Positions 33,506 to 43,059 of a DNA stretch of 64,000 nt are shown in pieces. A model generated the notes under the pieces. It made no database searches and was not told the DNA's origin. It worked only from the letters and a program-made list of their open reading frames with translations. Each line of letters opens with the position of its first letter. The stretch's first letter is position 1. Both the position numbers and the translations under genes were made by a program. Origin of the DNA: Pseudomonas lini (GTDB lineage: Bacteria; Pseudomonadota; Gammaproteobacteria; Pseudomonadales; Pseudomonadaceae); the NCBI RefSeq assembly GCF_001042905.1, contig NZ_JYLB01000004.1, positions 620,001 through 684,000 on the forward strand, written 5' to 3'.

Positions 33506-33658
33506 AGGATCGGTCCTTCATTCAACCGGTTTGTCGGATGGGTCCGTCAGGGCGAAGCATCCTGCGCTGTAGGGCGAGACTGTTTTGCTGCCGTTGCATT
33601 GAACACCCGCTACGCGCCGGGCATCTTCAAGGGCCGGAAACCCTGAAGGATGAATGCC

Positions 33659-33844
33659 ATGCTTGTACTCAGTCGCGTTGTGGGCGAGTTGATTTCCATT
33701 GGTGACAACATCACCGTGCGGGTTCTCGCCGTTAACGGAAGCAGCGTGCGCTTCGGTGTTGAAGCGCCACAGCAGGTCAACGTACATCGCGCCGAAGTCT
33801 ATGAGCGCATCCAGATCAAACAGGCCAAAGCCAAAGCTCGTTAA
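33659..33844 (+). CDS. rsmI: CsrA/Rsm-family RNA-binding regulator RsmI
   Basis: A 61-residue CsrA-family protein that binds GGA loops near ribosome sites and changes mRNA translation or decay. The five-strand core is complete (MLVLSRVVGELISIGDNITV, then VNVHRAEVYERI), with the RNA-contact Arg44 in VHR and Arg6 intact. It differs from the usual RsmA/RsmE start (MLILTR) and matches RsmI, the third Pseudomonas paralogue; its position next to yheU and the NAGGN operon agrees with P. putida gene order as recalled. AAGGA lies before ATG 33659; an ATG three codons earlier is too close to it. Confidence 0.85.
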   Translation: MLVLSRVVGELISIGDNITVRVLAVNGSSVRFGVEAPQQVNVHRAEVYERIQIKQAKAKAR

Positions 33845-33849
33845 GGGCC

Positions 33850-34077
33850 TCAGTCGAACAGATGCTTGGGCACGTCGTGCTTGAGCATCAACTGGCATTG
33901 CTCGCTTTCCGGATCGAAGACGATCAGCGCCTGTCCCTTGGTCAATGCCTGGCGAACACGCAAGACGCGGGTTTCCAGCGGTGTGTCATCGCCGTTGTCC
34001 GTGCCGTCGCGGGTCACGAAATCCTCGATCAGGCGGGTCAGGGTGTCGACTTCAAGTTGGTCGTGGGGGATCAGCAT
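33850..34077 (-). CDS. YheU family protein
   Basis: A 75-residue protein with the YheU/UPF0270 pattern (MLIPHDQLEVDTLTRLIEDF, VTRDGTD, ETRVLRVRQALTKGQA, LIVFDPESEQCQL). It is small, acidic and soluble; the function is unknown. It converges on rsmI with only 5 bases between stops, and no clear terminator is seen between them. Confidence 0.88.
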   Translation of the reverse strand: MLIPHDQLEVDTLTRLIEDFVTRDGTDNGDDTPLETRVLRVRQALTKGQALIVFDPESEQCQLMLKHDVPKHLFD

Positions 34078-34133
34078 AAGGCACCTCGGCTAGACAATGG
34101 CGCGATGCTACGGCGGTTATGAACGCATCACCA

Positions 34134-34228
34134 GTAGGAGCTGCCGAAGGCTGCGATCTTTTGATCTTTGCGCCAGATGCATCGCTGCAGATCAAGATCA
34201 AAAGATCGCAGCCTGCGGCAGCTCCTAC
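34134..34228. repeat. REP pair, family 2 (inverted)
   Basis: GTAGGAGCTGCCGAAGGCTGCGATCTTTTGATC-type sequence at 34134-34168 is mirrored at 34191-34228. The pair lies between yheU and the NAGGN peptidase gene. Confidence 0.92.
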
Positions 34229-34243
34229 AATTTTGCGTTCGCT

Positions 34244-35434
34244 TTAGCTATCTGTGCGCTGTCCGACGAGGCTATCGACCGACGGCACCCGCGTATCGCT
34301 TTCCATCTGCGTCTCGTGTTCGATCTGGTGACTGAACCGGTCCAGCGATCCCTTGGCCGGTTGTGCATCGCTGGCGAACACCGGCGGGCTGAGGATGTAG
34401 GCGCCGAGCAGGCGGCTGAGGGCGGCGAGGCTGTCGATGTGGGTGCGCTCGTAACCGTGGGTGGCATCGCAACCGAAGGCCAGCAGGGCGGTGCGAATGT
34501 CGTGGCCCGCCGTGACGGCCGAATGCGCATCGCTGAAGTAATAGCGGAACAAGTCACGGCGCGCCGGCAGTTCGTTGTCGCTGGCCAGGCGCAGTAGATG
34601 GCGCGACAGGTGATAGTCATAAGGCCCGCCAGAATCCTGCATTGCCACACTCACCGCATGTTCGCTGGAATGCTGGCCGGGCGCGACCGGCGCGATGTCG
34701 ATGCCGACGAATTCGCTGACATCCCAGGGCAGGGCGGCTGCCGCACCGCTGCCGGTTTCTTCGGTGATGGTGAACAGCGGATGGCAGTCGATCATCAACT
34801 CTTCGCCGCTGTCGACAATCGCTTTCAGCGCCGCCAGCAAGGCGGCAACGCCGGCCTTGTCATCGAGGTGGCGGGCGCTGATGTGGCCGCTTTCGGTGAA
34901 CTCCGGCAACGGGTCGAAGGCGACGAAATCGCCGACGCTGATCCCCAACGAATCGCAATCGGCGCGGGTCGCGCAGTAGGCGTCCAGGCGCAATTCGATG
35001 TGATCCCAACTGATCGGCATTTCATCCACGGCAGTATTGAACGCGTGCCCGGAAGCCATCAGCGGCAACACGCTGCCGCGGATCACACCGTTGTCGGTGA
35101 ACAGACTGACGCGGCTGCCCTCGGCAAAACGGCTGGACCAGCAACCGACCGGCGCCAGGGTCAGGCGGCCGTTATCCTTGATCGCGCGAACCGCTGCGCC
35201 AATGGTGTCCAGATGGGCGGAGACGGCGCGGTCCGGGCTGTTTTTCTTGCCCTTGAGGGTGGCGCGGATGGTGCCGCGACGAGTCATCTCAAAGGGAATG
35301 CCCAGCTCTTCAAGACGCTCGGCGACGTAACGCACGATGGTATCGGTGAAGCCAGTGGGGCTGGGAATGGCGAGCATTTCCAGCAGGACTTTTTGCAGGT
35401 AATTGAGGTCCGGTTCGGGAATTTTGCTGGTCAT
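34244..35434 (-). CDS. NAGGN-system M42-family metallopeptidase
   Basis: A 396-residue M42 (glutamyl aminopeptidase/PepD-like) zinc metallopeptidase. Visible motifs are VSAHLDTIGA, the central metal Asp region HLDDKAGVAALLA, and ITEETGSGAAAALP. In pseudomonads this gene stands next to the N-acetylglutaminylglutamine amide (NAGGN) synthesis genes and is thought to degrade or turn over that osmolyte peptide. GGAG precedes ATG 35434; a start 37 codons earlier would run through a repeat and is rejected. It is last in the minus-strand asnO-ngg-peptidase order. Confidence 0.88.
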   Translation of the reverse strand: MTSKIPEPDLNYLQKVLLEMLAIPSPTGFTDTIVRYVAERLEELGIPFEMTRRGTIRATLKGKKNSPDRAVSAHLDTIGAAVRAIKDNGRLTLAPVGCWSSRFAEGSRVSLFTDNGVIRGSVLPLMASGHAFNTAVDEMPISWDHIELRLDAYCATRADCDSLGISVGDFVAFDPLPEFTESGHISARHLDDKAGVAALLAALKAIVDSGEELMIDCHPLFTITEETGSGAAAALPWDVSEFVGIDIAPVAPGQHSSEHAVSVAMQDSGGPYDYHLSRHLLRLASDNELPARRDLFRYYFSDAHSAVTAGHDIRTALLAFGCDATHGYERTHIDSLAALSRLLGAYILSPPVFASDAQPAKGSLDRFSHQIEHETQMESDTRVPSVDSLVGQRTDS

Positions 35435-35458
35435 GGAAACTCCTGATGAAGTGAGAGC

Positions 35459-35565
35459 TGATCGTTCCCACGCTCCGCGTGGGAATGCAGCCAGGGACGC
35501 TCTGCGTCCCAAGCGGACGCGGAGCGTCCGAGGAGTCATTCCCACGCGGAGCGTGGGAACGATCA
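35459..35565. repeat. Family-3 large inverted repeat between ngg and the peptidase gene
   Basis: TGATCGTTCCCACGCTCCGC... (35459-35487) recurs exactly inverted at 35537-35565 (29 bp). The centre holds a second near-palindrome (GGGACGCTCTGCGTCCC near 35494 and GGACGCGGAGCGTCC near 35515). The whole unit can form a cruciform or long hairpin and differs from the other REP families. Confidence 0.88.
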
Positions 35566-35571
35566 GGGGGG

Positions 35572-37317
35572 CTAGGCCGCCGGCTGACTATGCGGAAACA
35601 ACAAATCCACAAACCGCTCGGCCGTCGGCTGCGGTTCATGGTTGGCCAGCCCGGCGCGCTCATTGGCTTCGATAAACACATACTCCGGCTGGTCAGCGGC
35701 CGGCACCATCAGGTCGAGCCCGACCATCGGAATATCCAGCGCCCGCGCCGCGCGCACGGCCGCATCCACCAAGGTCGGATGCAGAATCGCCGTGACGTCC
35801 TCAAGAATGCCGCCGGTATGAAGGTTCGCCGTGCGTCGCACGAACAAGTGCTCGCCGGCCGGCAGAATGCTGCTGTAGTCGTAACCCGCCGCCTGCAAGG
35901 TGCGCTGGGTCTCATGGTCTTGCGGGATTTTGCTTTCACCGCTGGTCGCCGCCTGACGGCGACGGCTCTGGGCCTCGATAAGCGCACCAATGGAATGCTG
36001 ACCGTCGCCGACCACCTCCGCCGGCCGGCGAATGGCGGCCGCGACCACTTCGAAACCGATCACCAGAATCCGCAAGTCGAGGCCTTCGTGAAAGCTTTCC
36101 AGCAGCACTCGACTGTCGAATGCGCGGGCGTTTTCGATGGCCTGCTGAACCTCTTCGATGGTGCGTAAATCCACCGCCACACCTTGGCCCTGTTCACCGT
36201 CCAGCGGTTTGACCACCACCCGTTCGTGCTCGTCGAGAAATGCCAGGTTGTCGTCCGCGCTCCCCGCCAGTTGTTGGGCGGGCAGTTTTAGACCGGCGTT
36301 TTTCAGCACCTTGTGGGTCAGGCTTTTGTCCTGACACAACGTCATGCTGATGGCGCTGGTCAGATCGCTCAGGGATTCGCGGCAACGTACCCGACGACCG
36401 CCGTGAATCAGGGTGAACAGACCGGCTTGCGCGTCATCCACCTGCACATCAATGCCGCGCCGATGAGCCTCCTCAACGATGATTCGCGCATACGGATTGA
36501 ACTCCGCTTCCGGGCCGGGGCCGAGAAACAACGGCTGGTTGATGCCGTTTTTGCGCTTGATGGCGAAGGTCGACAAGTTGCGAAAACCGAGCTTGGCGTA
36601 AAGGCTTTTCGCCTGACGGTTGTTGTGCAGCACAGACAGGTCCAGGTAACTCAGGCCACGGCTCATGAAGTGTTCGATCAAGTGCCGCACCAGCACTTCA
36701 CCGACGCCTGGGCGGGAACATTGTGGATCGACCGCCAGGCACCACAGGCTGCTGCCGTTCTCCGGGTCGTTGAAGGCCTTGTGATGATTCAGGCCCATGA
36801 CGCTGCCGATGATCGCGCCGCTGTCCTCATCTTCGGCCAGCCAGTAAACCGGGCCGCCCTGGTGATGAGGCGTCAGCAAACTCGCATCAATCGGCAGCAT
36901 GCCGCGCGCCTGATACAGCTGATTGACGGCCTGCCAGTCCGCTTCGCTTTGCGCCCGACGGATGCGAAAACCGCGAAACACCCGGGTGGACTGACGATAA
37001 TCGCTGAACCACAGGCGCAAGGTGTCGGAAGGGTCGAGGAACAGTTGGGCCGGCTCCAGCCCCAGCACTTGCTGGGGCGCGGCAACGTACAAGGCGATGT
37101 CCCGCTCACCGGGCTGCTCATTGAGCAGCTCTAGGGCAAGGCTCGCGGCATCGGGAAAGGTATGGCCGATCAGCAACCGGCCCCAGCCGCAATGCACCGC
37201 GATTGGCGCGGCGCCCAATTCACTGCCGTCTTCGGCCAGGCGCGCCTGCAAGCGTTCGTAGGAGGGCGCCTGACCGCGCAACAAGCGTTGGCTATAAGCC
37301 GTAGCGTGAGGTTTCAT
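35572..37317 (-). CDS. ngg: N-acetylglutaminylglutamine synthetase
   Basis: A 581-residue bifunctional enzyme of NAGGN osmoprotectant synthesis. The N-terminal half contains a GNAT acetyltransferase domain (SRPGVGEVLVRHLIEHF, then NRQAKSLYAKLGF) that should acetylate the first glutamine. The C-terminal half is an ATP-grasp ligase (VVKPLDGEQGQGVAVDL, FIEANERAGL) that joins the amino acids. The length fits the family. It starts 3 bases after the asnO stop, so the two are co-translated. It is expected to be induced by high osmolarity, though no site is visible. Confidence 0.93.
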   Translation of the reverse strand: MKPHATAYSQRLLRGQAPSYERLQARLAEDGSELGAAPIAVHCGWGRLLIGHTFPDAASLALELLNEQPGERDIALYVAAPQQVLGLEPAQLFLDPSDTLRLWFSDYRQSTRVFRGFRIRRAQSEADWQAVNQLYQARGMLPIDASLLTPHHQGGPVYWLAEDEDSGAIIGSVMGLNHHKAFNDPENGSSLWCLAVDPQCSRPGVGEVLVRHLIEHFMSRGLSYLDLSVLHNNRQAKSLYAKLGFRNLSTFAIKRKNGINQPLFLGPGPEAEFNPYARIIVEEAHRRGIDVQVDDAQAGLFTLIHGGRRVRCRESLSDLTSAISMTLCQDKSLTHKVLKNAGLKLPAQQLAGSADDNLAFLDEHERVVVKPLDGEQGQGVAVDLRTIEEVQQAIENARAFDSRVLLESFHEGLDLRILVIGFEVVAAAIRRPAEVVGDGQHSIGALIEAQSRRRQAATSGESKIPQDHETQRTLQAAGYDYSSILPAGEHLFVRRTANLHTGGILEDVTAILHPTLVDAAVRAARALDIPMVGLDLMVPAADQPEYVFIEANERAGLANHEPQPTAERFVDLLFPHSQPAA

Positions 37318-37320
37318 CGA

Positions 37321-39093
37321 TCAGATTCCTTGTTCACTGAGCCACAGGTTCAGAGCTGCCAATTGCCACAGCTTGGAGCCGCGCAACGGGGTCAGTTGAC
37401 CTTGCGGATCGGTCAGCAGGCGGTCGAGCATGGCGGGGTTGAACAGGCCACGATCCTGACTCGGATCGAGCAGCAGTTCACGCACCCAGTTCAGCGTGTC
37501 GCCCTGCAAATGCTTGAGGCCGGGGACCGGGAAGTAACCCTTTTTGCGGTCGATCACTTCACTCGGAATGACCAGCCGCGCCGCTTCTTTCAAGACTTGC
37601 TTGCCGCCATCCGGCAGTTTGAATTTGCCCGGCACCCGCGCCGACAATTCCACCAGGCGATAGTCGAGAAACGGCGTGCGCGCTTCCAGCCCCCAGGCCA
37701 TGGTCATGTTGTCGACCCGTTTGACTGGGTCATCCACCAGCATCACGGTGCTGTCCAGACGCAGGGCTTTGTCTACGGCTGCGTCGGCACCGGGCTGAGC
37801 GAAATGTTCCTTCACGAAGTCGCCGGCCGCGTCGTTGGCCGTCAGCCATTTCGGCTGCACCGTGGCGGAGTAGTCGGCGTAGCTGCGGTCGAAAAACGCA
37901 TCGCGATACGCCGCATACGGATCGCTCGCACCGTCCACTTGCGGATACCAGTGATACCCGGCGAACAACTCGTCCGCGCCTTGGCCGCTTTGCACCACCT
38001 TGCAGTGCTTGGCCACTTCGCGAGACAGCAGGTAGAAGGCGATGCAGTCATGGCTGACCATTGGCTCGCTCATGGCGCGGAACGCCGCGGGTAGTTGCTC
38101 GATGATTTCTTTTTCGTCGATGCGCAGTTGGTGATGTTGGGTGCCGTAGTGCTTGGCGATCAGGTCCGAATACTGGAACTCGTCACCGCGCTCGCCGCCG
38201 GCATCCTGGAAACCGATGGAGAAGGTCGACAGGTTTTCAACGCCGACTTCGCGCAACAGGCCTACCAACAGACTCGAATCGACACCGCCGGAAAGCAGCA
38301 CGCCGACATCCACGGCCGCCCGTTGACGAATCGCCACCGCATCACGGGTGCTGTCGAGCACACGGTCGCGCCAGTCTTCGAGGGTCAGGTTCAGTTCGTC
38401 GGCATTTGGGCCGTAGGGCAGGGTCCACCAGGTTTTCTGCTCGGTGGTGCCGTCTGCTTCGATGCGCATCCAGCTTGCCGGGGGCAGCTTTTCGATGCCC
38501 GCCAGCAAGGTGCGCGGGGCCGGGACCACGGCGTGGAAATTCAGATAATGATTGAGCGCCACCGGGTCGAGGATCGGGTTGATGTCGCCGCCCTTGAGCA
38601 ATGCTGGCAGGGCCGAGGCAAAGCGCAGGCGTTGACCGGTGCGCGACAGATACAACGGCTTCACGCCGAGACGGTCGCGGGCAATGAACAAACGCTTGGC
38701 GTCGCGCTCCCAAATGGCGAAGGCGAACATGCCGTTGAGTTTGGGCAACAAGGCTTCGCCCCAGGCGTGATAACCCTTGAGCAGCACTTCGGTGTCGCCG
38801 CCGGAATAGAAGGCGTAACCGAGGCTTTCCAGTTCGGTGCGCAGTTCCGGGAAGTTGTAGATCGCGCCGTTGAAGGCCAGGGACAGGCCCAGTGAGTTGT
38901 CGATCATCGGCTGTGCCGAGCCGTCCGACAGGTCCATGATTTTCAGGCGCCGATGGCCCAGGGCAATCGGCCCCTGGCTGTGGAAGCCCCACGCATCAGG
39001 GCCGCGAGGGGCCAGGTGATGGGTGATTCGTTCAATGGCTGCGAGGTCCGCAGGTTGATGGTCGAAACGTAATTCTCCAGCTAATCCGCACAT
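37321..39093 (-). CDS. asnO: N-acetylglutaminylglutamine amidotransferase (asparagine-synthetase-like)
   Basis: A 590-residue class II glutamine amidotransferase/asparagine-synthetase family protein. Cys2 (MCGLAG) is the glutaminase nucleophile. The synthetase domain has the PP-loop LLSGGVDSSLLVGLL and later motifs SGQGADELFAGY and MTMAWGLEARTPFLD. It amidates the dipeptide to NAGGN. It is the first gene of the minus-strand osmoprotectant operon asnO-ngg-peptidase. No strong promoter was picked out in the short gap upstream of 39093. Confidence 0.93.
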   Translation of the reverse strand: MCGLAGELRFDHQPADLAAIERITHHLAPRGPDAWGFHSQGPIALGHRRLKIMDLSDGSAQPMIDNSLGLSLAFNGAIYNFPELRTELESLGYAFYSGGDTEVLLKGYHAWGEALLPKLNGMFAFAIWERDAKRLFIARDRLGVKPLYLSRTGQRLRFASALPALLKGGDINPILDPVALNHYLNFHAVVPAPRTLLAGIEKLPPASWMRIEADGTTEQKTWWTLPYGPNADELNLTLEDWRDRVLDSTRDAVAIRQRAAVDVGVLLSGGVDSSLLVGLLREVGVENLSTFSIGFQDAGGERGDEFQYSDLIAKHYGTQHHQLRIDEKEIIEQLPAAFRAMSEPMVSHDCIAFYLLSREVAKHCKVVQSGQGADELFAGYHWYPQVDGASDPYAAYRDAFFDRSYADYSATVQPKWLTANDAAGDFVKEHFAQPGADAAVDKALRLDSTVMLVDDPVKRVDNMTMAWGLEARTPFLDYRLVELSARVPGKFKLPDGGKQVLKEAARLVIPSEVIDRKKGYFPVPGLKHLQGDTLNWVRELLLDPSQDRGLFNPAMLDRLLTDPQGQLTPLRGSKLWQLAALNLWLSEQGI

Positions 39094-39215
39094 AAGTCCT
39101 TACCGGTTTTTCCGTTGGGGAGGGTCAATCGATACCCGCCAAAAACGGCGGGTACTCAGAAACTGACCCAGGTGAATCCCTGGAGTTTTAGACCGATAAG
39201 TTATAAGGCTGTGGG

Positions 39216-41198
39216 TCAGGCTTTTCCGCGGATCAACTGGCGCAAGGCAAAACGGTTGGGATGGCAGGCTTCGGCCACTGTTTTTGGCAGCGGCAACGGC
39301 TCGTTTTCTAGCCATGCCGCCAACAGCTCGCCAGACAGTGGCGCGGTGATCAAACCGCGAGAGCCGTGACCGCTGTTGATGTAAAAACCATCGAGCCATG
39401 GGCAGGGAACATCGGGCACTTGCCGGGCATCTTTGCTCAGCGCGGCATAGGCCTCGGCGAAGGCGGCCTGTTCGGCCAACGGTCCGACGATCGGCAAGTA
39501 GTCGGGGCTGGTGCAGCGGAATGCCGCGCGCCCTTCAAGCTGTTGCGGGTCCAGGTCTGGAACATGCAGACGGGCGACCAGATCAGTGGAGATTTCCTCG
39601 AGCAACGCCAGGTTGCCGAGGTGTTCGGCGACGGTCGGGGTCAGCTCATCGCTTTTGAAATCGAAGCTGGCGCCGAGTGTGTGTTCGCCCAGGCGTGCGG
39701 GTGCTACATAACCTTCAGCGCAGACGACGGTCGCCAGGCTCTGGCTTTCAGGGGTTTGCGCCAGCCGGGTGATTTGCCCGCGAATGCGTTTGAGGGGCAG
39801 GTCGGCGCTGTATGGAAAACGCTTGATCTCGGCGGCGCCGGCCAGAATTACCACGGGCGCGCTGGCCAGCAGTGCATCACCATCCCAAGCCTGCCATTGA
39901 TCATCGACCTTGCGCAGTTCCAGCACCTCGCAATGGGGCAGCCACTGGATGTTCGTGGAGGACGCTTGCCACTGGCACAACGCGGGCGGATGAACCCAGC
40001 CACCTTCAGGGTAGAACAAGCCGCCGTGCGCCAGTTCGATACCGGCTCGGGCCTGGGCCTGGGATTGATCGAGCAGGTGCACCAGGCTCGGTGAAAAGGC
40101 CGCGGCCAATTGCGCCTGACGCTCGGCTTCCTTGGCATTGAAGGCCAGTTGCAAGACCCCGCAATCGTCCCAGTCGACACCACGTTGCAGCTGTTCCAGC
40201 AGACGTCGGGTGTAGCCAAAACCGCTGACGATCAATTGCGATAACGCCGTGCCATGGGCCGAAAGCTTGAGGTACAGCACGCCCTGAGGATTGCCCGAGG
40301 CTTCCTGCGCCAGTGCTTCGTGACGGTCCAGCAAACTCACTTGCCAACCCCGCGCGGCGAGGCTGGCGGCACTGGCGCAACCGGCCAGACCGGCGCCGAT
40401 CACCAAAGCGCGGCGTTCGCCGGTCAGCGGTTGTGGGCGAGCGAACCATGGTTTTGTCGCGGCTGGTTTAGCGGTCTCTTCGGGCCAACCGAGGAACGTG
40501 CCCCGCAGAATTTCCCACTTGTGGCCGATGCCTGGCGTGCGCTTCATCTTGAAGCCCGCCGCGTTCAGCAGGCGGCGCACCCAGCCGGTGCTGGTGAAGG
40601 TGCTGATGGTCGAGCCGGGCGCCGCCAGGCGAGCCAATTCGGCAAACAATTCGGCGGTCCACATGTCGGGGTTTCTCGCTGGAGCGAAACCGTCGAGAAA
40701 CCAGGCGTCGATCTGCGCATCCAGTTGCGGCAACTGCTCAAGTGCATCGCCGATCAGCAAGGTCAGGGTAACGCGGCCGTTGTCCAGCACCAGACGCTGA
40801 AAGCCTTGATGGATCGCCACGTATTGCGCCAGCAATTGATCGGCAAACGGCTTGAGCTCCGGCCATAAGGCCAAGGCTCGTTGCAGATCGGGCGCGCTCA
40901 GCGGGTATTTTTCGACGCTGACAAAATGCAGTCGCGCACCGGCCACCGCGTGCTGTTCGAACAACTGCCAGGCACAGAGAAAATTCAGCCCGGTGCCGAA
41001 ACCGGTCTCGCCAATCACCAGTCGACCACCCGCCGGCAAGGCGGCGAAGCGGTCGCGCAAAACGTTTTGCTCCAGAAACACGTAGCGGGTTTCTTCAAGG
41101 CCCGACAGGTCGGAAAAATACACATCATCGAACACCCGCGAACGCGGGCGACCTTGGTCGTCCCAGTCGAGCTGGGCGTGGGGCAATACAGGTTTCAT
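39216..41198 (-). CDS. mnmC: Bifunctional tRNA 5-methylaminomethyl-2-thiouridine biosynthesis protein MnmC
   Basis: A 660-residue two-domain tRNA modification enzyme. The N-terminal SAM methyltransferase (MnmD part) has GETGFGTGLNFLCAWQLF and the catalytic-region segment WFLDGFAPARNPDMW. The C-terminal FAD oxidoreductase (MnmC2) has VIGAGLAGCASAASLAARGW. Together they convert cmnm5s2U34 to mnm5s2U34 in tRNAs. The length matches E. coli MnmC. It lies alone on the minus strand between the NAGGN operon and pap, divergent from the latter. Confidence 0.95.
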   Translation of the reverse strand: MKPVLPHAQLDWDDQGRPRSRVFDDVYFSDLSGLEETRYVFLEQNVLRDRFAALPAGGRLVIGETGFGTGLNFLCAWQLFEQHAVAGARLHFVSVEKYPLSAPDLQRALALWPELKPFADQLLAQYVAIHQGFQRLVLDNGRVTLTLLIGDALEQLPQLDAQIDAWFLDGFAPARNPDMWTAELFAELARLAAPGSTISTFTSTGWVRRLLNAAGFKMKRTPGIGHKWEILRGTFLGWPEETAKPAATKPWFARPQPLTGERRALVIGAGLAGCASAASLAARGWQVSLLDRHEALAQEASGNPQGVLYLKLSAHGTALSQLIVSGFGYTRRLLEQLQRGVDWDDCGVLQLAFNAKEAERQAQLAAAFSPSLVHLLDQSQAQARAGIELAHGGLFYPEGGWVHPPALCQWQASSTNIQWLPHCEVLELRKVDDQWQAWDGDALLASAPVVILAGAAEIKRFPYSADLPLKRIRGQITRLAQTPESQSLATVVCAEGYVAPARLGEHTLGASFDFKSDELTPTVAEHLGNLALLEEISTDLVARLHVPDLDPQQLEGRAAFRCTSPDYLPIVGPLAEQAAFAEAYAALSKDARQVPDVPCPWLDGFYINSGHGSRGLITAPLSGELLAAWLENEPLPLPKTVAEACHPNRFALRQLIRGKA

Positions 41199-41307
41199 GG
41201 CAGGCTCGGTAACGGCAAGGTGGCCATTCTAGCCGATCGCCGCAGTGGCGCTTGATCCATGGCAAGGCACCGAGCCAACCGCCTGCTCAAAATGGTGGGT
41301 TACCGCA

Positions 41308-41390
41308 AAAGATCGCAGCCTTCGGCAGCTCCTACATGGTATCGACGTACACCTGTAGGAGCTGCCGAAGGCTGCGATCTTTTGATCTTT
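41308..41390. repeat. REP pair, family 2 (inverted)
   Basis: AGATCGCAGCCTTCGGCAGC... (41311-41335) and its inverse GTAGGAGCTGCCGAAGGCTG... (41356-41390) lie between the divergent mnmC and pap genes, close to the pap ribosome site. Confidence 0.92.
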
Positions 41391-41430
41391 TTTGCTGCTA
41401 GTCTTGCTCAATCCTGGAAGGAGCCGCTCC

Positions 41431-42954
41431 ATGTTCGAATCTGCTGAAATCGGTCATGTCATCGACAAAGAAACCTATGAAGCCGAAGTGCCAGCGTTGC
41501 GTGAAGCCTTGCTCGAAGCGCAGTTCGAACTTCGCCAGCAACAGCGCTTTCCGGTGATCATTTTGATCAACGGCATCGAAGGGGCCGGCAAGGGCGAGAC
41601 GGTCAAGTTGCTCAATGAGTGGATGGACCCGCGCTCGATCGAGGTCCGCACCTTCGACCAGCAGACCGACGAAGAACTGGCGCGACCGCCGGCCTGGCGC
41701 TACTGGCGGATGTTCCCGGCCAAGGGGCGCATGGGGATTTTCTTCGGCAACTGGTATAGCCAGATGTTGCAGGGACGGGTTCATGGTTTGTTCAAGGATC
41801 CGCGACTCGATCAAAGCATCAACGGGGCCGAACGGCTGGAGAAGATGCTGTGTGACGAAGGCGCGCTGATCTTCAAGTTCTGGTTTCACCTCTCCAAAAA
41901 ACAAATGAAAGCGCGGCTCAAGGCGCTGGCCGACGACCCGTTGCACAGCTGGCGCATTAGCCCGCTGGACTGGCAACAATCCGCGACCTACGACAAATTC
42001 GTGAAGTACGGCGAACGGGTGCTGCGCCGCACCAGCCGCGACTATGCGCCGTGGCATGTGATCGCCGGCGTGGACGCGCGCTATCGGAGCCTGACGGTCG
42101 GCAAGATCTTGCTCGAGGGCCTGCAGAGCGCGCTGAAGAGACCCAGGATTCACCCGCACAAAGTCAGCGCAGCGCCCTTGTTCCCCAGCGTCGATCAAGT
42201 GAATCTGCTCGACAGCCTGGACTTGACCCAGCAGCTGGACAAGGACGATTACGAAGAGCAACTGATTACCGAGCAGGCACGGTTTTCCGGGCTGATGCGC
42301 GACAAACGCATGCGTCGCCACGCGTTGATTGCGGTGTTCGAAGGCAACGACGCGGCAGGCAAGGGCGGGGCAATCCGGCGGGTGGCCGCGGCGCTCGACC
42401 CGCGCCAGTACGACATCGTGCCGATCGCCGCGCCCACCGAGGAAGAACGGGCGCAGCCGTATCTCTGGCGGTTCTGGCGGCATATTCCGGCCCGGGGAAA
42501 ATTCACTGTGTTCGACCGTTCCTGGTATGGCCGGGTGTTGGTGGAGCGCATCGAAGGCTTTTGCAGCAAGGCGGACTGGATGCGCGCCTATGGCGAGATC
42601 AACGACTTTGAAGAGCAGATCGCCGATGCCGGAGTGATCGTGGTCAAGTTTTGGCTGGCCATCGACAAACAGACTCAGATGGAGCGTTTCCAGGAGCGCA
42701 AAGAGATCCCCTTCAAGCGCTTCAAAATCACTGAAGACGACTGGCGCAATCGCGACAAATGGGACGACTATCGCGCCGCTGTCGGCGATATGGTCGATCG
42801 AACCAGCACCGAGATATCGCCCTGGACCCTGGTGGAAGCCAACGACAAGCGCTGGGCACGGGTCAAGGTCTTGCGCACCATTAACCAGGCGCTGGAAGAG
42901 GCCTTTGAAAAGTCCGACAAGCGCGAAAAGAAACTGCAAAAGCGCAAGCGCTGA
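41431..42954 (+). CDS. pap: Polyphosphate:AMP phosphotransferase
   Basis: A 507-residue class II (PPK2-type) polyphosphate kinase with two fused PPK2 domains. Each has its own P-loop, GIEGAGKGETVK at about 51-62 and GNDAAGKGGAIRR at about 310, with lid-type sequences such as RPPAWRYWRMFPAKGRMGI and QPYLWRFWRHIPARGKFTV. It uses polyphosphate to convert AMP to ADP. The tandem arrangement is that of the Pseudomonas/Acinetobacter Pap enzyme. GAAGGAG stands before ATG 41431; the frame is open further upstream but only through repeat sequence. Confidence 0.9.
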   Translation: MFESAEIGHVIDKETYEAEVPALREALLEAQFELRQQQRFPVIILINGIEGAGKGETVKLLNEWMDPRSIEVRTFDQQTDEELARPPAWRYWRMFPAKGRMGIFFGNWYSQMLQGRVHGLFKDPRLDQSINGAERLEKMLCDEGALIFKFWFHLSKKQMKARLKALADDPLHSWRISPLDWQQSATYDKFVKYGERVLRRTSRDYAPWHVIAGVDARYRSLTVGKILLEGLQSALKRPRIHPHKVSAAPLFPSVDQVNLLDSLDLTQQLDKDDYEEQLITEQARFSGLMRDKRMRRHALIAVFEGNDAAGKGGAIRRVAAALDPRQYDIVPIAAPTEEERAQPYLWRFWRHIPARGKFTVFDRSWYGRVLVERIEGFCSKADWMRAYGEINDFEEQIADAGVIVVKFWLAIDKQTQMERFQERKEIPFKRFKITEDDWRNRDKWDDYRAAVGDMVDRTSTEISPWTLVEANDKRWARVKVLRTINQALEEAFEKSDKREKKLQKRKR

Positions 42955-43059
42955 ACCGATGGCTACGCATACGCGGGGTGAATGATTGTCGCGGTCAGTC
43001 ATAGGGTGGACTTATGCTCGGTCCAACTCCTGACTGACAACAACAATGAGGTGTATGCC

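Noticed and set aside
33502..33519. GAAGGA-tcgg-TCCTTC hairpin after ynfA considered as a terminator
   Set aside because: The stem is only 6 bp and no T-run follows.
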